This document shows, piece by piece, positions 25,626 through 33,998 of a DNA stretch of 64,000 nt. Below the pieces are notes generated by a model. The model was given only the letters and a program-made list of their open reading frames with translations. It was not told the DNA's origin and did not search any database. The position numbers and the translations under genes were made by a program. Source of the stretch: Acidisarcina polymorpha (GTDB taxonomy: Bacteria; Acidobacteriota; Terriglobia; Terriglobales; Acidobacteriaceae). Location: assembly GCF_003330725.1 (NCBI RefSeq), contig NZ_CP030840.1:1426001-1490000 (forward strand). The letters are read 5' to 3'. Position 1 is the first letter of the stretch. Each line of letters starts with the position of its first letter.

Positions 25626-26669
25626 ATGAGGATCGCCGGAGTAAAAGCGGTCATACCTTCGCAAGTGATTGATAACGCCACGATAGAGCTGATGGTTGCC
25701 GAACACAGCAGTCGAACACTGAGTGTTCAACTGAATGACGTCCTTAAGCGCATAAGGTATTATCTGCTTCACTCGGGCTCACATCAGCGGCGCTGGCTAG
25801 CCAGTGGCGAGAGACCATTCGACCTCTTACAACAAGCCATCTCTGAGACACTCGCTCAAGCAGGTGCCAGAGGATCAGATGTCGATCTCATCATCTACAC
25901 TGGCGTCGATCGTGGCTTTCTCGAGCCCGCGATGGCAAATGTGGTCGCTGTCGCTTGCGGGATGCCGCAAGCTCACTGCTTTGATATCGTCGACGCCTGC
26001 ATGAGCTGGGTCAGAGCCATCTTTGTGGCCTACACTATGTTCCGCTCCGGCGTGTATAAGAATGCTCTTGTCGTTAACTGTGAATGCAGCATGCGTCCCG
26101 GAGGGCGGGTCAATCCAGGATGCTTCCAACTTGATAGCGTGGATGCGGTTGAGTGGAATTTTCCCGCGTACACCATGGGAGAAGCAGCCTCTGCAACCTT
26201 TCTCATCCGTGATGACTCCAGACCCTGGGAGTTCCACTTCAGCAGCCACTCGGATCTGAGCGACCTTTGCAGTATTCCGCTGGAGTGCTTCGATCGTTAC
26301 TGCCAGCCGCAGCCCCGGCTTGGACGTAATGGGGCCAACCAGTTCACCTCATTTGGGGGCGATATGTTCCGCCTTGGATGGTCACATGGCGTGGAGATAT
26401 TCAAGCGCCTGTCCACTCCTCTTGACGAGATAAAGGAAATATTTCCCCACGCCGCATCCAAGAAGCTGTGGATGGACATGGGAGCCGAAGTCGGCGTCCA
26501 GGACAAGATCAGATTTATCTATCCCGACTATGGGAATCTGGTTTCGGCTTCTGTTCCCGCCGGGATCGCAATGGCGCAGGAAGAAGGAACGATCCAAGAA
26601 GGTGATACGCTCGCCGGGTGGGTAGGAAGTGCGGGAATGTCCTTCGCTTCCTTTGCGTTTCAGCTATAA
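25626..26669 (+). CDS. KASIII-like ketosynthase lacking the HQAN histidine
   Basis: ATG 25626 has AGGAG 6 bases upstream; the frame stays open to 25410 but that part is not protein-like. The 347-residue product has the thiolase/KASIII fold: LIIYTGVDRGFLEPAMANVV, active-site Cys 125 in FDIVDACMSWVRAIF, and the Asn loop DYGNLVSASVPAG (Asn 304). Where KASIII has HQAN it reads MDMGAEVG (283-290), so the catalytic His is absent. This suggests an acyltransfer or partner role rather than ordinary decarboxylative condensation. It is the first gene of a five-gene operon, 70 bp before a canonical KASIII. Compare PqsB/PqsC-type pairs in which one partner is degenerate. Confidence 0.85.
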   Translation: MRIAGVKAVIPSQVIDNATIELMVAEHSSRTLSVQLNDVLKRIRYYLLHSGSHQRRWLASGERPFDLLQQAISETLAQAGARGSDVDLIIYTGVDRGFLEPAMANVVAVACGMPQAHCFDIVDACMSWVRAIFVAYTMFRSGVYKNALVVNCECSMRPGGRVNPGCFQLDSVDAVEWNFPAYTMGEAASATFLIRDDSRPWEFHFSSHSDLSDLCSIPLECFDRYCQPQPRLGRNGANQFTSFGGDMFRLGWSHGVEIFKRLSTPLDEIKEIFPHAASKKLWMDMGAEVGVQDKIRFIYPDYGNLVSASVPAGIAMAQEEGTIQEGDTLAGWVGSAGMSFASFAFQL

Positions 26670-26738
26670 GCATTGTGACATCGTTCCAAACGTTATATGG
26701 CAGATGACACTGCACGAAGCAACATGATTGCTTGAGAG

Positions 26739-27761
26739 ATGACAATGACCCCGCCCTTAGACGCCCGATTACACGTAGTATCTCTCGGACACTTCCATCC
26801 GAGAGGCATTATTGATAACGAGTTTCTCGAATCATTAGATATCGGTGCAGATGCTAAATGGATCGCAGAGCGAGTTGGTATACGCTCACGCAGAACCGTA
26901 TTACCCCTTGACTACATCCGAACTACCAAGAACTGCGACCTGCGGGCGGCCGATGAAGCTGCTGAGTTTACAAATGCTGAGACTGGTGCCGAGGCGGCCC
27001 GGATGGCAATGGCTCGCGTAGGTCTGCGGCCAGAGGACGTTGGAATGATTATTTCTGGCGGTTGCTCACCGCGATATTCAACACCAGCAGAGGCATGCAC
27101 GATAGCTGCTGAGTTAGGTATCGAATGCCCCGCATTCGACGTCAGTTCAGCCTGTTCGACCTTTGTGGCCCAGATCCATATGCTGAAGAATATGAGACCG
27201 GAGGCCCTACCTGAGTATATTTTACTCGTCACCGCCGAGAATACTACGCGGAAGGTCGATTATGGCGATAGAAAGACTGCTGTATTGTGGGGGGATGGAT
27301 CCACGGCCGCAATAGTATCTACACGCATACCTGGAAGGTTATCAGTTATAAAAACTTCCCTGCAGAGCGATCCTAGTGGATGGGACAAAGTAACCATTCC
27401 CACTGGGGGCTTTTTTAAACAGGATGGACCTGCAGTTCAGTCTTTCGCAATACGAAAAAGCGTTCTGGTTATCGACGAACTATGTTCGAGAAGTGACGAG
27501 AGGATTGAACTGGCGGGCTTTGTAGGCCATCAAGCAAATTTGCTAATGCTCAAAGCCGTCTGCAGAAAAGCCGGCATTCCGGAGAGGCATCATTTGTTCA
27601 ACGTCGATAGATATGGAAACTGTGGGGCTAGCGGCGCACTGTCGGTACTCTCTGAGCTCTGGGGCGATTTACCCGTAGGACTTATTTGTGTGGCTCTCGT
27701 TGGTTCAGGGTTGACCTGGGGCGGGATGTTGTTTGATGCGGGTCCACCTCCTAGCCCCTAG
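26739..27761 (+). CDS. 3-oxoacyl-ACP synthase III (FabH-like)
   Basis: A 340-residue KASIII with the full Cys-His-Asn triad: Cys 139 in PAFDVSSACSTFVAQ, His 264 in FVGHQANLLML, Asn 294 in RYGNCGASGA. The N-terminal ADAKWIAERVGIRSRR is the classic FabH specificity segment, and LLVTAENTTRKVDYGDRKTA, LWGDGSTAAI is the standard core. It probably starts acyl chains by condensing an acyl-CoA with a malonyl-carrier, or releases or modifies chains. Second in the operon, 6 bp before the dehydratase. This gene and its neighbours look more AT-rich than flanking DNA, hinting at acquisition from elsewhere. Confidence 0.9.
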   Translation: MTMTPPLDARLHVVSLGHFHPRGIIDNEFLESLDIGADAKWIAERVGIRSRRTVLPLDYIRTTKNCDLRAADEAAEFTNAETGAEAARMAMARVGLRPEDVGMIISGGCSPRYSTPAEACTIAAELGIECPAFDVSSACSTFVAQIHMLKNMRPEALPEYILLVTAENTTRKVDYGDRKTAVLWGDGSTAAIVSTRIPGRLSVIKTSLQSDPSGWDKVTIPTGGFFKQDGPAVQSFAIRKSVLVIDELCSRSDERIELAGFVGHQANLLMLKAVCRKAGIPERHHLFNVDRYGNCGASGALSVLSELWGDLPVGLICVALVGSGLTWGGMLFDAGPPPSP

Positions 27762-27767
27762 GTCAAT

Positions 27768-28244
27768 GTGAACATGGTAGATAAGTCGACCCAAGCGGAT
27801 CGAGATGAACTCCTGGCATTGTTGCCACAGACAGTGCCTTTCCGATTTGTGGATCAGATTCTCGAGATTGACGACCAGCATGTCTGTGCAACATATCAAT
27901 TTCGCGGTGACGAGTACTTTTATACGGGTCATTTTCAGGGCGATCCGGTAACACCCGGTGTGATTCTTCTAGAGGCCATGGCACAAGGAGGTGTGGTCGT
28001 GCAGGCGCTATACCTGATGCGCAAAGTGTTGGATGCTTCACAGGTCGTCAAGCTACGTACGGTATTAACTGACGTTCAGGGTGAATTCTATCGTCCGGTT
28101 CTTCCGCCAGAAGGTGTCATAATCCGCAGCGAGGTTGTACTGTGGCGTGCCCGCAAGATTCGCTGCCACATAAAAATGTTCAACCAGAACTTGGACTTAG
28201 TTGCTACAGCAACCATAGGCGGAATGGGAGTGTCAATTGCATAG
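27768..28244 (+). CDS. FabA/FabZ-type hotdog 3-hydroxyacyl-ACP dehydratase
   Basis: A 158-residue single hotdog domain. VPFRFVDQILEIDDQHVCAT, then YTGHFQGDPVTPGVILLEAM, AQGGVVVQALYLM contain the catalytic His (GHFQGDP) and Glu (LLEAMAQ). The FQGDP and TPG forms are typical of secondary-metabolism and thioesterase-like relatives rather than housekeeping FabZ. The start is GTG 27768 or ATG 27774. It lies 6 bp after the KASIII and overlaps the following KASII by 8 bp. It should introduce the double bond after each elongation; no ketoreductase lies inside the operon. Confidence 0.88.
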   Translation: MNMVDKSTQADRDELLALLPQTVPFRFVDQILEIDDQHVCATYQFRGDEYFYTGHFQGDPVTPGVILLEAMAQGGVVVQALYLMRKVLDASQVVKLRTVLTDVQGEFYRPVLPPEGVIIRSEVVLWRARKIRCHIKMFNQNLDLVATATIGGMGVSIA

Positions 28245-29526
28245 AGTTGTCGTTACTGGTGTCGGTGTTATAGCTGCAAATGGTTCTTGCGTGCGTGACT
28301 TTGAAACTGCGCTAAGAGAAGGTAGGTCGGGGATACGGAGCCACTCGCGCATGAGGGAATTGAACTTGCACTGTCAGGTTGCAGGAGAGCCAGAAGTGAG
28401 TGAGGCGAGACTGGCGAAAACATTTAATGCGCTGACGCTCCGTACCATAAACAGCGGTATGCTCTATGCGGGACTAGCCGCAATAGAGTGCTGGCGAGAT
28501 GCTGGGTTTGCCTACGATCCCTGCATCCCTGGGCCAGTGGACTGGATGACTGGGGCGGTAGTTGGTACTGGCCTAGGAGGTGTCGACACTATCTCTGAGA
28601 AGCTAGTTTCGATGATCAATCTCGGAATGGCGCGGCGCATGGGAAGCGCGCTCGTAGAGCAATTCATGAGTAGCGCAGTAAGCGCCTTCGTGGGAGGACT
28701 ACTGGGGTTGGGTGGCGAGGTTAACACCATAAGCAGCGCATGTGCTACGGGTACAGAGGCTTTGGTTCAGGCGGTCAGATGTCTAAAGATGGGTCAAGCC
28801 TGCCGGATGATGGCTGGAAGTGCCGAGGGAGCGTCAGTTCATGCGTGGGCGGCTTTTGACGCCATGCGGGTCTGCTGTAGAGCCTTCAACGACGAACCTG
28901 AACGGGCTTCGCGCCCGCTCAGCAAGACTGCTGGAGGGTTCGTCCCTTCCGCCGGTGCAGGCATGCTGATGCTAGAGACACTCGACAGTGCTCAAAGCCG
29001 CGGAGCCCGTATCTATGCTGAAATTGTCGGCACTGGCGCGACGTGTGGTGGGCAGCGCAATGGGGGATCCATCACCTCTGGCAACCCCTCTGGGATGCGA
29101 CGCTGCATACAGAATGCGCTCTCCTCAGCCCACCTAGAAGGCGCAGATATTGATTACATAAACGGTCACCTGACAGCTACAATAGCCGACACAAAAGAGG
29201 TTGAAAATATAAAGGCTGCGCTGGATCTGCCTGAAGATTTGTTCCCCTTGCTCAATTCAACTAAGTCGATGATAGGCCATTCACTTGGGGCATCTGGCTC
29301 CATTGAGTCGGTTGCCACGGTGCTTCAACTCGACCGAGGGTTTATCCATCCATCACTCAATACAGAAGATCTGCACCCATCCGTGGAATGGTTGCGGCCG
29401 CGAATCCCGCAGACTTGCATCGCAAGCCCAATCTCTACAGCAATGAAAGTAAGCTTTGGATTTGGAGATGTAAATGCATGCGTGATTCTTCGAAAATGGG
29501 GCTGTAAGACTTCGGCTGCTTGTTAG
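28237..29526 (+). CDS. 3-oxoacyl-ACP synthase II (FabF-like)
   Basis: A 429-residue elongating ketosynthase starting at TTG 28237 with GGGAG 6 bases upstream, overlapping the dehydratase stop. Catalytic residues: Cys 169 in NTISSACATGTEA, His 311 in YINGHLTATIADTKE (family form NAHGTST), Lys 343 and His 348 in STKSMIGHSLGASG. The HLTAT sequence replaces the usual HGTGT. It is the only elongating KS in the operon and has an intact Cys, so it is a KS alpha and not a chain-length factor. It probably extends the chain held on the ACP encoded next. Confidence 0.9.
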   Translation: MHRVVVTGVGVIAANGSCVRDFETALREGRSGIRSHSRMRELNLHCQVAGEPEVSEARLAKTFNALTLRTINSGMLYAGLAAIECWRDAGFAYDPCIPGPVDWMTGAVVGTGLGGVDTISEKLVSMINLGMARRMGSALVEQFMSSAVSAFVGGLLGLGGEVNTISSACATGTEALVQAVRCLKMGQACRMMAGSAEGASVHAWAAFDAMRVCCRAFNDEPERASRPLSKTAGGFVPSAGAGMLMLETLDSAQSRGARIYAEIVGTGATCGGQRNGGSITSGNPSGMRRCIQNALSSAHLEGADIDYINGHLTATIADTKEVENIKAALDLPEDLFPLLNSTKSMIGHSLGASGSIESVATVLQLDRGFIHPSLNTEDLHPSVEWLRPRIPQTCIASPISTAMKVSFGFGDVNACVILRKWGCKTSAAC

Positions 29527-29604
29527 GCTACCAACACCTACCAAGAGGCGCCTTATCACTTGAAACTACTTCGGAATCGTGACTCATATACTTAGGAGCG
29601 AAAT

Positions 29605-29859
29605 TTGACGAATAGCGAAATATATTGTGGAGTGGAAAGCGTCATTCTGACTTACACGGTTAAAGATGGTCCAATAAAGATCACTGAAGGAACCAACCTG
29701 TCTGAGAATTTAGGTATTAATTCTGCGCGTATGGTTGATATCGTGTTGGATCTTGAAGATAAGTTCAAAATTTCAATTCCTGATTCGGACATGGAACAAA
29801 TGAATACCGTTGGAGAAATTGTCACACTCATCTATTCACTGTGCAATGGAGCATCGTGA
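29605..29859 (+). CDS. Acyl carrier protein
   Basis: An 84-residue four-helix carrier starting at TTG 29605 (AGGAG 6 bases upstream). The phosphopantetheine site is in NLGINSARMVDIVLDLEDKF (Ser 40); the usual DSL is NSA, so the Asp before the Ser has become Asn. Downstream KISIPDSDMEQMNTVGEIVT, LI is normal ACP helix III-IV sequence. It is last in the ketosynthase operon and presumably carries the growing acyl chain before transfer to the NRPS. No phosphopantetheinyl transferase is in the window. Confidence 0.88.
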   Translation: MTNSEIYCGVESVILTYTVKDGPIKITEGTNLSENLGINSARMVDIVLDLEDKFKISIPDSDMEQMNTVGEIVTLIYSLCNGAS

Positions 29860-30062
29860 ATATATCTCGGAGCTTTTGTCCCCCCAAGCAAACCTGGCAG
29901 GGACAACCGATCTGGAATACATTATGCTCTCGCGCGTTACATCCATAGCCGCCCACCAACAGATGTCGCGATAGCGCGACTGATGGAAGAGGACCACCAC
30001 GGGATTTAAGAGCGCCACATATTCCTGCCCTAACCTGGCAGATCATCAGGATTCGGAGTCAT

Positions 30063-30812
30063 ATGAAGAAACTCGAAGGTAAGATCGCTATCATCACCGG
30101 CGGAAACAGTGGCATCGGTTTAGCAACGGCCAAGCGCTACGTCGAGGAGGGCGCCTACGTCTACATCACCGGCCGACGGCAGAAGGAACTGGATCTTGCC
30201 GCTGAGCGTATCGGGAGAAACGTCACCGCAGTTCAGGGGGATGTTGCCGTCACCGCCGACCTCGATCGACTGTATGAACAAGTACGCAGCGAGCAGGGTC
30301 GCGTCGACATCGTTTTCGCGAATGCCGGTATCGGAGTGTGGGCTCCTATCGAGCACGTCGCAGAGAGCTGTTTCGATTCAATCTTTAACGTGAACGTGCG
30401 CGGAGTTTTCTTTACCGTGCAAAAAGCGCTTCCGTTGATGCCCGACGGCAGCTCCGTCATCCTCTGTGGTTCTTCCAGCGCAACCAAGGGCATGCCCGGT
30501 TTGAGCGTGTACATCGCCAGCAAGGCTGCGCTTCGCGGCTTCGCCCGGAGTTGGTCGGCGGAGTTGAAACCCCGAAGGATCCGCGTCAACGTCTTGACTC
30601 CTGGCCCGACCGAGACTCCCATCTTCGGCAAAGCTGGCCTGCCCGCCGACCAGATCGACGCGATGAAGTCGAAGGTCGCTTCCGAGACGCTGACCGGCGT
30701 CTTCGCCGACCCCGATGAGATTGCAAAAGCCGCAGTGTTTCTGGCCTCCGATGACAGCACCTTCATCATCGGAGCGGATATTCCCGTCGATGGTGGCCAT
30801 GCTCAAGTTTAG
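30063..30812 (+). CDS. SDR-family oxidoreductase
   Basis: A 249-residue classical short-chain dehydrogenase: cofactor loop ITGGNSGIGLATA (residues about 11-23), NAG motif (FANAGIG), Ser in ILCGSSSATKG, YIASKAALRGFARSW with catalytic Tyr and Lys, and the C-terminal GADIPVDGGHAQV. The ITGRRQ segment after strand beta-2 favours NADP(H). It could supply the ketoreduction missing from the ketosynthase operon, but such SDRs are abundant, it is 200 bp away, and it looks more GC-rich than that operon, so the link is tentative. Confidence 0.88.
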   Translation: MKKLEGKIAIITGGNSGIGLATAKRYVEEGAYVYITGRRQKELDLAAERIGRNVTAVQGDVAVTADLDRLYEQVRSEQGRVDIVFANAGIGVWAPIEHVAESCFDSIFNVNVRGVFFTVQKALPLMPDGSSVILCGSSSATKGMPGLSVYIASKAALRGFARSWSAELKPRRIRVNVLTPGPTETPIFGKAGLPADQIDAMKSKVASETLTGVFADPDEIAKAAVFLASDDSTFIIGADIPVDGGHAQV

Positions 30813-31119
30813 GAGACATGGTCTGGGATGTCGGACCATCGGAGCTGAACTCGAACGACGGCCAAGGCAAACCAACTGCGAGTCTGGGTAAATATGTCGT
30901 GGTTTGGAAGGGCCTGGAAGCAGGCCCATCAGAGGTTTGGAGATCGGCCTGGAAGCTGCAAGGCCCGGTTGTCGCAAGAGGTGCGACGATCAAGACGCAG
31001 AAGAATTCTGTAAAGAAAGAATCTGCTCCTTAGATGACCTGCTCCCCCGGGAACCGCACATACGGAAGTATGATCTCGGATTCAGGGAGGGGCGGAATTG
31101 CCGAGGAATCAGCGTGGCG
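30813..31119. other. Gap after the SDR gene
   Basis: About 300 bases before the IS3 remnant. A 71-codon plus-strand frame (30818-31033) is present but carries no recognisable motif. I see no clear terminator. It is probably scarred by insertion sequence activity. Confidence 0.4.
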
Positions 31120-31414
31120 AAGCGGGGACTATCGCGGCGTTGAAGCAGGTGTAGGCGGGGCGCAAGGTGGAGGACGTGGCATGGGAGTACAGCGTGTCCA
31201 GACACACAATCCCTACCTGGAAAGCCGAGCCGATGAAGTTCTTCACGAACGGCTGTTGTTACTGGCTCGAGAAAGGCCGCGCTATCGATATCGTCGATTG
31301 CGCGTGCTGATCGAGCGGGAAGGGGAACGCGTGAACCACAAGCGGCGGTACAGGATCTATCGCGCAGCCGGGCTGTGCTTAAACGGAAGAAGCGCAGACA
31401 TTGTCTTCGCGTAG
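31120..31414 (+). mobile_element. IS3-family insertion sequence remnant
   Basis: Plus-strand fragments of both IS3 reading frames. The orfA part, TIAALKQV (stop) AGRKVEDVAWEYSVSRHTIP, TWKAE, has an in-frame stop. The orfB part at about 31230-31370 reads DEVLHERLLLLARERPRYRY, RRLRVLIEREGERVNHKRRY, RIYRAAGL. The DDE core and terminal repeats are gone. It separates the SDR from the second P450 gene. Confidence 0.75.
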
Positions 31415-31549
31415 ATCTGCCAAAGACACAGACGCGAGCGTCGAACTAGTAAGCAGCTTTCGTTACCGATCGAGAGGGTGCTACCGACGGGCCACATAAT
31501 AAGACGGCGTCCATTTTTGGTATCTACAAACATGGAGTGTTAACGATCG

Positions 31550-32956
31550 ATGGAATCTCCGAATCGAAACCCGGCTAGTGACACGCAACACTCTAGCCAA
31601 GAGCGAGCGGGAGCAATGAAGCCGTTCGCCACCTTGCCGGGCATTCCATTCTTCAGCACCATTATCCCGCTGAGCCGCAACGCTCTGAGCTTCTTTATGC
31701 GGACATTTGATACCCACGGAGACCGTGTGCAACTCCGTGTTTTCAGCCGCAATGTTTTACTCTTGTGCAATCCCGATGACATTGAAGCCGTGCTTGTCAA
31801 CGAGCGCGATAGCTTCGGGCGGTCATCAGAGGTGCGCAATCTCCGCCCCATCCTCGGCAATGGCCTCTTTGCCAGCGAAGGTGAGTTATGGCGCAGTCAG
31901 CGGCGCCTGATTCAGCCGAAATTCCACAGTAGTGCGATTCAGAGTTATGCCAGCGTAATGCTGGAGTGCGTCTCGCAGCGGATCGAGGGTTGGCGCCCAG
32001 GAGATTTGAGGAACCTCCACTTGGAAATGATGCACTATACACGCGACGTAGTCTGCAGGACTCTATTTGGCAGCAAACCGGATGTCGATGCCATGGCCAT
32101 CGCTCAGGCCGTCACTACTGTCTTCGATGATTTGCGGAGTGAGGTTCTCTACCTCAATTTATGGAGAAGATTGCCGCTGCCGCGAAGCATTTGTTGGAAT
32201 CGGGCTGTAAAAGTCTTGGATCAGGCGATCTCGCGGATGATCTCTCATCGGAGGAGGGCGAGAGCGGGAACGGGCCAATCCGCCTCGTCTTCCGACATGC
32301 TGAACGTTCTTCTCGATGCGCGCGGTGAAGATGGCACATCGATGTCCGACCGGCAGATCCACGATGAAATCATGAATATGTTTATAGCGGGTCACGAGAC
32401 TTCCGCGCTCACGCTTGCGTGGGCAATGCATCTTCTCAGCACGAACCCCGACATTCAGGATCACGCCGCTTCTGAGGTTCTCAAGGTCACAAGCAACCGT
32501 CCCTTGCGTCCAGAGGATATGCCAAGCCTTCGCTATCTCTCTGCGATTGTCCAGGAGACCCTCCGGCTCTATCCGCCGCTGTGGTGCATTGGACGCTACA
32601 CAATCCGGAATACGACGCTTTCTGGCTTTCCTGTCGCCAGAGGGACCCACATCTGGTTGTGTATCTATCGGCTTCATCGCGATCCCCGCTGGTTCTCTGA
32701 TCCTGAGGCATTTCAGCCGGAACGCTGGCAGGATGGGACTTCCTTAAAGAAGTTCACTTATGTCCCTTTTGGGGTGGGGCCACGTGTGTGCATCGGTCAA
32801 CACTTCGCTATGGTTGAAATTGTCCTTGGACTGGCAGCTATTCTCTCTCGCTTTCGCCTTTCCAGCCCACCTGGAAGTAGCGTAGCCCCCGAGGCCTGGA
32901 TGACCCTTCGCCCTAAGCATGCGGTGTCACTCCGGATCGATGCGCGCTCACGGTGA
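31550..32956 (+). CDS. Cytochrome P450 (CYP4/CYP102-like clade), intact
   Basis: A 468-residue soluble P450. I-helix MNMFIAGHETSALTLAWAMH (residues about 276-295), K-helix ETLR (336-339) with LYPPLW, PERF-type FQPERWQDG, and heme loop YVPFGVGPRVCIGQHFAMVE with Cys 414. The sequence is of the CYP4/CYP102 kind, often fatty-acid or acyl-chain hydroxylases, unlike the shorter class-I P450 at 9204. An in-frame ATG at 31616 (MKPFATLPGIPFF) is a good alternative start. It closes the likely cluster and could oxidise the acyl chain or peptide. No ferredoxin gene is nearby. Confidence 0.92.
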   Translation: MESPNRNPASDTQHSSQERAGAMKPFATLPGIPFFSTIIPLSRNALSFFMRTFDTHGDRVQLRVFSRNVLLLCNPDDIEAVLVNERDSFGRSSEVRNLRPILGNGLFASEGELWRSQRRLIQPKFHSSAIQSYASVMLECVSQRIEGWRPGDLRNLHLEMMHYTRDVVCRTLFGSKPDVDAMAIAQAVTTVFDDLRSEVLYLNLWRRLPLPRSICWNRAVKVLDQAISRMISHRRRARAGTGQSASSSDMLNVLLDARGEDGTSMSDRQIHDEIMNMFIAGHETSALTLAWAMHLLSTNPDIQDHAASEVLKVTSNRPLRPEDMPSLRYLSAIVQETLRLYPPLWCIGRYTIRNTTLSGFPVARGTHIWLCIYRLHRDPRWFSDPEAFQPERWQDGTSLKKFTYVPFGVGPRVCIGQHFAMVEIVLGLAAILSRFRLSSPPGSSVAPEAWMTLRPKHAVSLRIDARSR

Positions 32957-33075
32957 ACCGTGGCTCTTTGCGCAAAACTCAAAGCCCGACGGGTATCGTC
33001 AACTTAGGCGACAGAGTGCATGAACGGGAGTGAGGAGTATCTTCCACACTCGATTGCTATCTGTCTATCTACCCT

Positions 33076-33305
33076 TTAGTGTATCTTCCAGGCAACAATA
33101 GGGGCGATGTTGGTGTCGAAGCGCCCGGTTATGACCAGGACAGGAACGCGAAAACCCGCTATCTGTGAGGTTAGGTCCACGCCCTGCATATCCCTGGAGA
33201 CGGCTTCGCCCACAGATTGGTTCGCGCCGCTCTCTTTGAGATCTGCCACAAATGCGTCATGGTTTTCCTTCGAATAGACAACATGCTGAAATATCTCTCG
33301 AAGCC
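33076..33305 (-). pseudogene. Fragment of an alpha/beta-hydrolase
   Basis: The minus strand reads EIFQHVVYSKENHDAFVADL, KESGANQSVGEAVSRDMQGV, DLTSQIAGFRVPVLVITGRF, DTNIAPIVAWKIH then stop. The VPVLVITGRFD..IAP segment holds the catalytic Asp region of proline-iminopeptidase-like hydrolases. Both the nucleophile half and the C-terminal His are missing, and its 5' side joins an IS110 fragment. Confidence 0.6.
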
Positions 33306-33422
33306 GTTGAAGGCATAGGGCCAGTCCCCGCGACTGCCATCGCGGCTGCTGTGAGCAACGGACCGCTTTCGAAATGGAAGGCAATTGCCGCGTGGCTGGG
33401 CTTGGTGCCGCGGCAGAAATGG
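33306..33422 (+). mobile_element. IS110-family transposase C-terminal fragment
   Basis: The plus strand encodes VEGIGPVPATAIAAAVSNGP, LSKWKAIAAWLGLVPRQKW, matching the C-terminal helix-hairpin-helix region of IS110 transposases (I.GIG..TA.A..A.......F...R..AAWLGLVPRQ). The usual STGGK that follows is replaced by PepSY-type sequence, marking a recombination joint near 33423. Confidence 0.75.
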
Positions 33423-33425
33423 GGG

Positions 33426-33645
33426 GGCGTGTTGTTTTCCCTCCATGTTGCCGTCATCGCGCTTACCGGCTCCATTCTTGTCTTCAGAACTGAGCGCACA
33501 AGGGCCCTCCTTCCAAAGAACTGAATCAGTTCAACCCGGACCGCGTCGTTCCGATTGCAACAGTCATCGAGCACTTCAAGAGCGCCCATCCACAGGGATA
33601 TGGTCCTTCGTGGCAGTTTCCTCCCCGCTTTGCAGGAATTGCTTG
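33426..33645 (+). pseudogene. PepSY transmembrane protein fragment
   Basis: GVLFSLHVAVIALTGSILVF, RTERTRALLPKN is the first membrane helix of PepSY-associated proteins. After a frameshift, ELNQFNPDRVVPIATVIEHF, KSAHPQGYGPS continues as the periplasmic PepSY repeat and then stops. Neither the start nor the remaining helices are present. It is fused in frame to the IS110 fragment. Confidence 0.6.
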
Positions 33646-33998
33646 AAGTGCCCTATCCCGCCTAGCAAGACTGCCATTGGTATGAGTTCCCCGGCGTGCC
33701 CGGTTCGCAACAGCATCCATAAGCTTATTGCTCCGGCCTGTATGAGGTGGGTGGCGAAGAGGCTCATCAAATTCCAAAGGACTGCGATAGAGAAGCCAGC
33801 CCCATACCCCCACGCGCTATCTCGGCGTGCCAGAACGATCACGGCAACGTATATCAGTGCCTGTAAGGAGTGAAGCACACGTAGTTCGGGATCAAGAACG
33901 GCCGATACGAGCAGCGCCAACAGGAAGAGTCCTGCCCCTACAACGATCCATGCTTGCGCCGAGCGGTATCCGTCGAGATGAGCACCGTTCCGCCTCAT
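33576..33998 (-). CDS. Membrane protein of unknown function, probably 3'-truncated
   Basis: The start ATG 33998 (MRRNGAHLDGYRSAQAWIVV) is preferred over one at 34163, whose first 55 residues are not protein-like. Four hydrophobic spans follow (AWIVVGAGLFLLALLVSAVL; LIYVAVIVL; FSIAVLWNLMSLFATHLI; LIPMAVLLGGIGHF). After GGIGHF the frame enters sequence antisense to the PepSY fragment, so the natural C-terminus seems lost. No function is assignable. Confidence 0.5.
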   Translation of the reverse strand: MRRNGAHLDGYRSAQAWIVVGAGLFLLALLVSAVLDPELRVLHSLQALIYVAVIVLARRDSAWGYGAGFSIAVLWNLMSLFATHLIQAGAISLWMLLRTGHAGELIPMAVLLGGIGHFKQFLQSGEETATKDHIPVDGRS

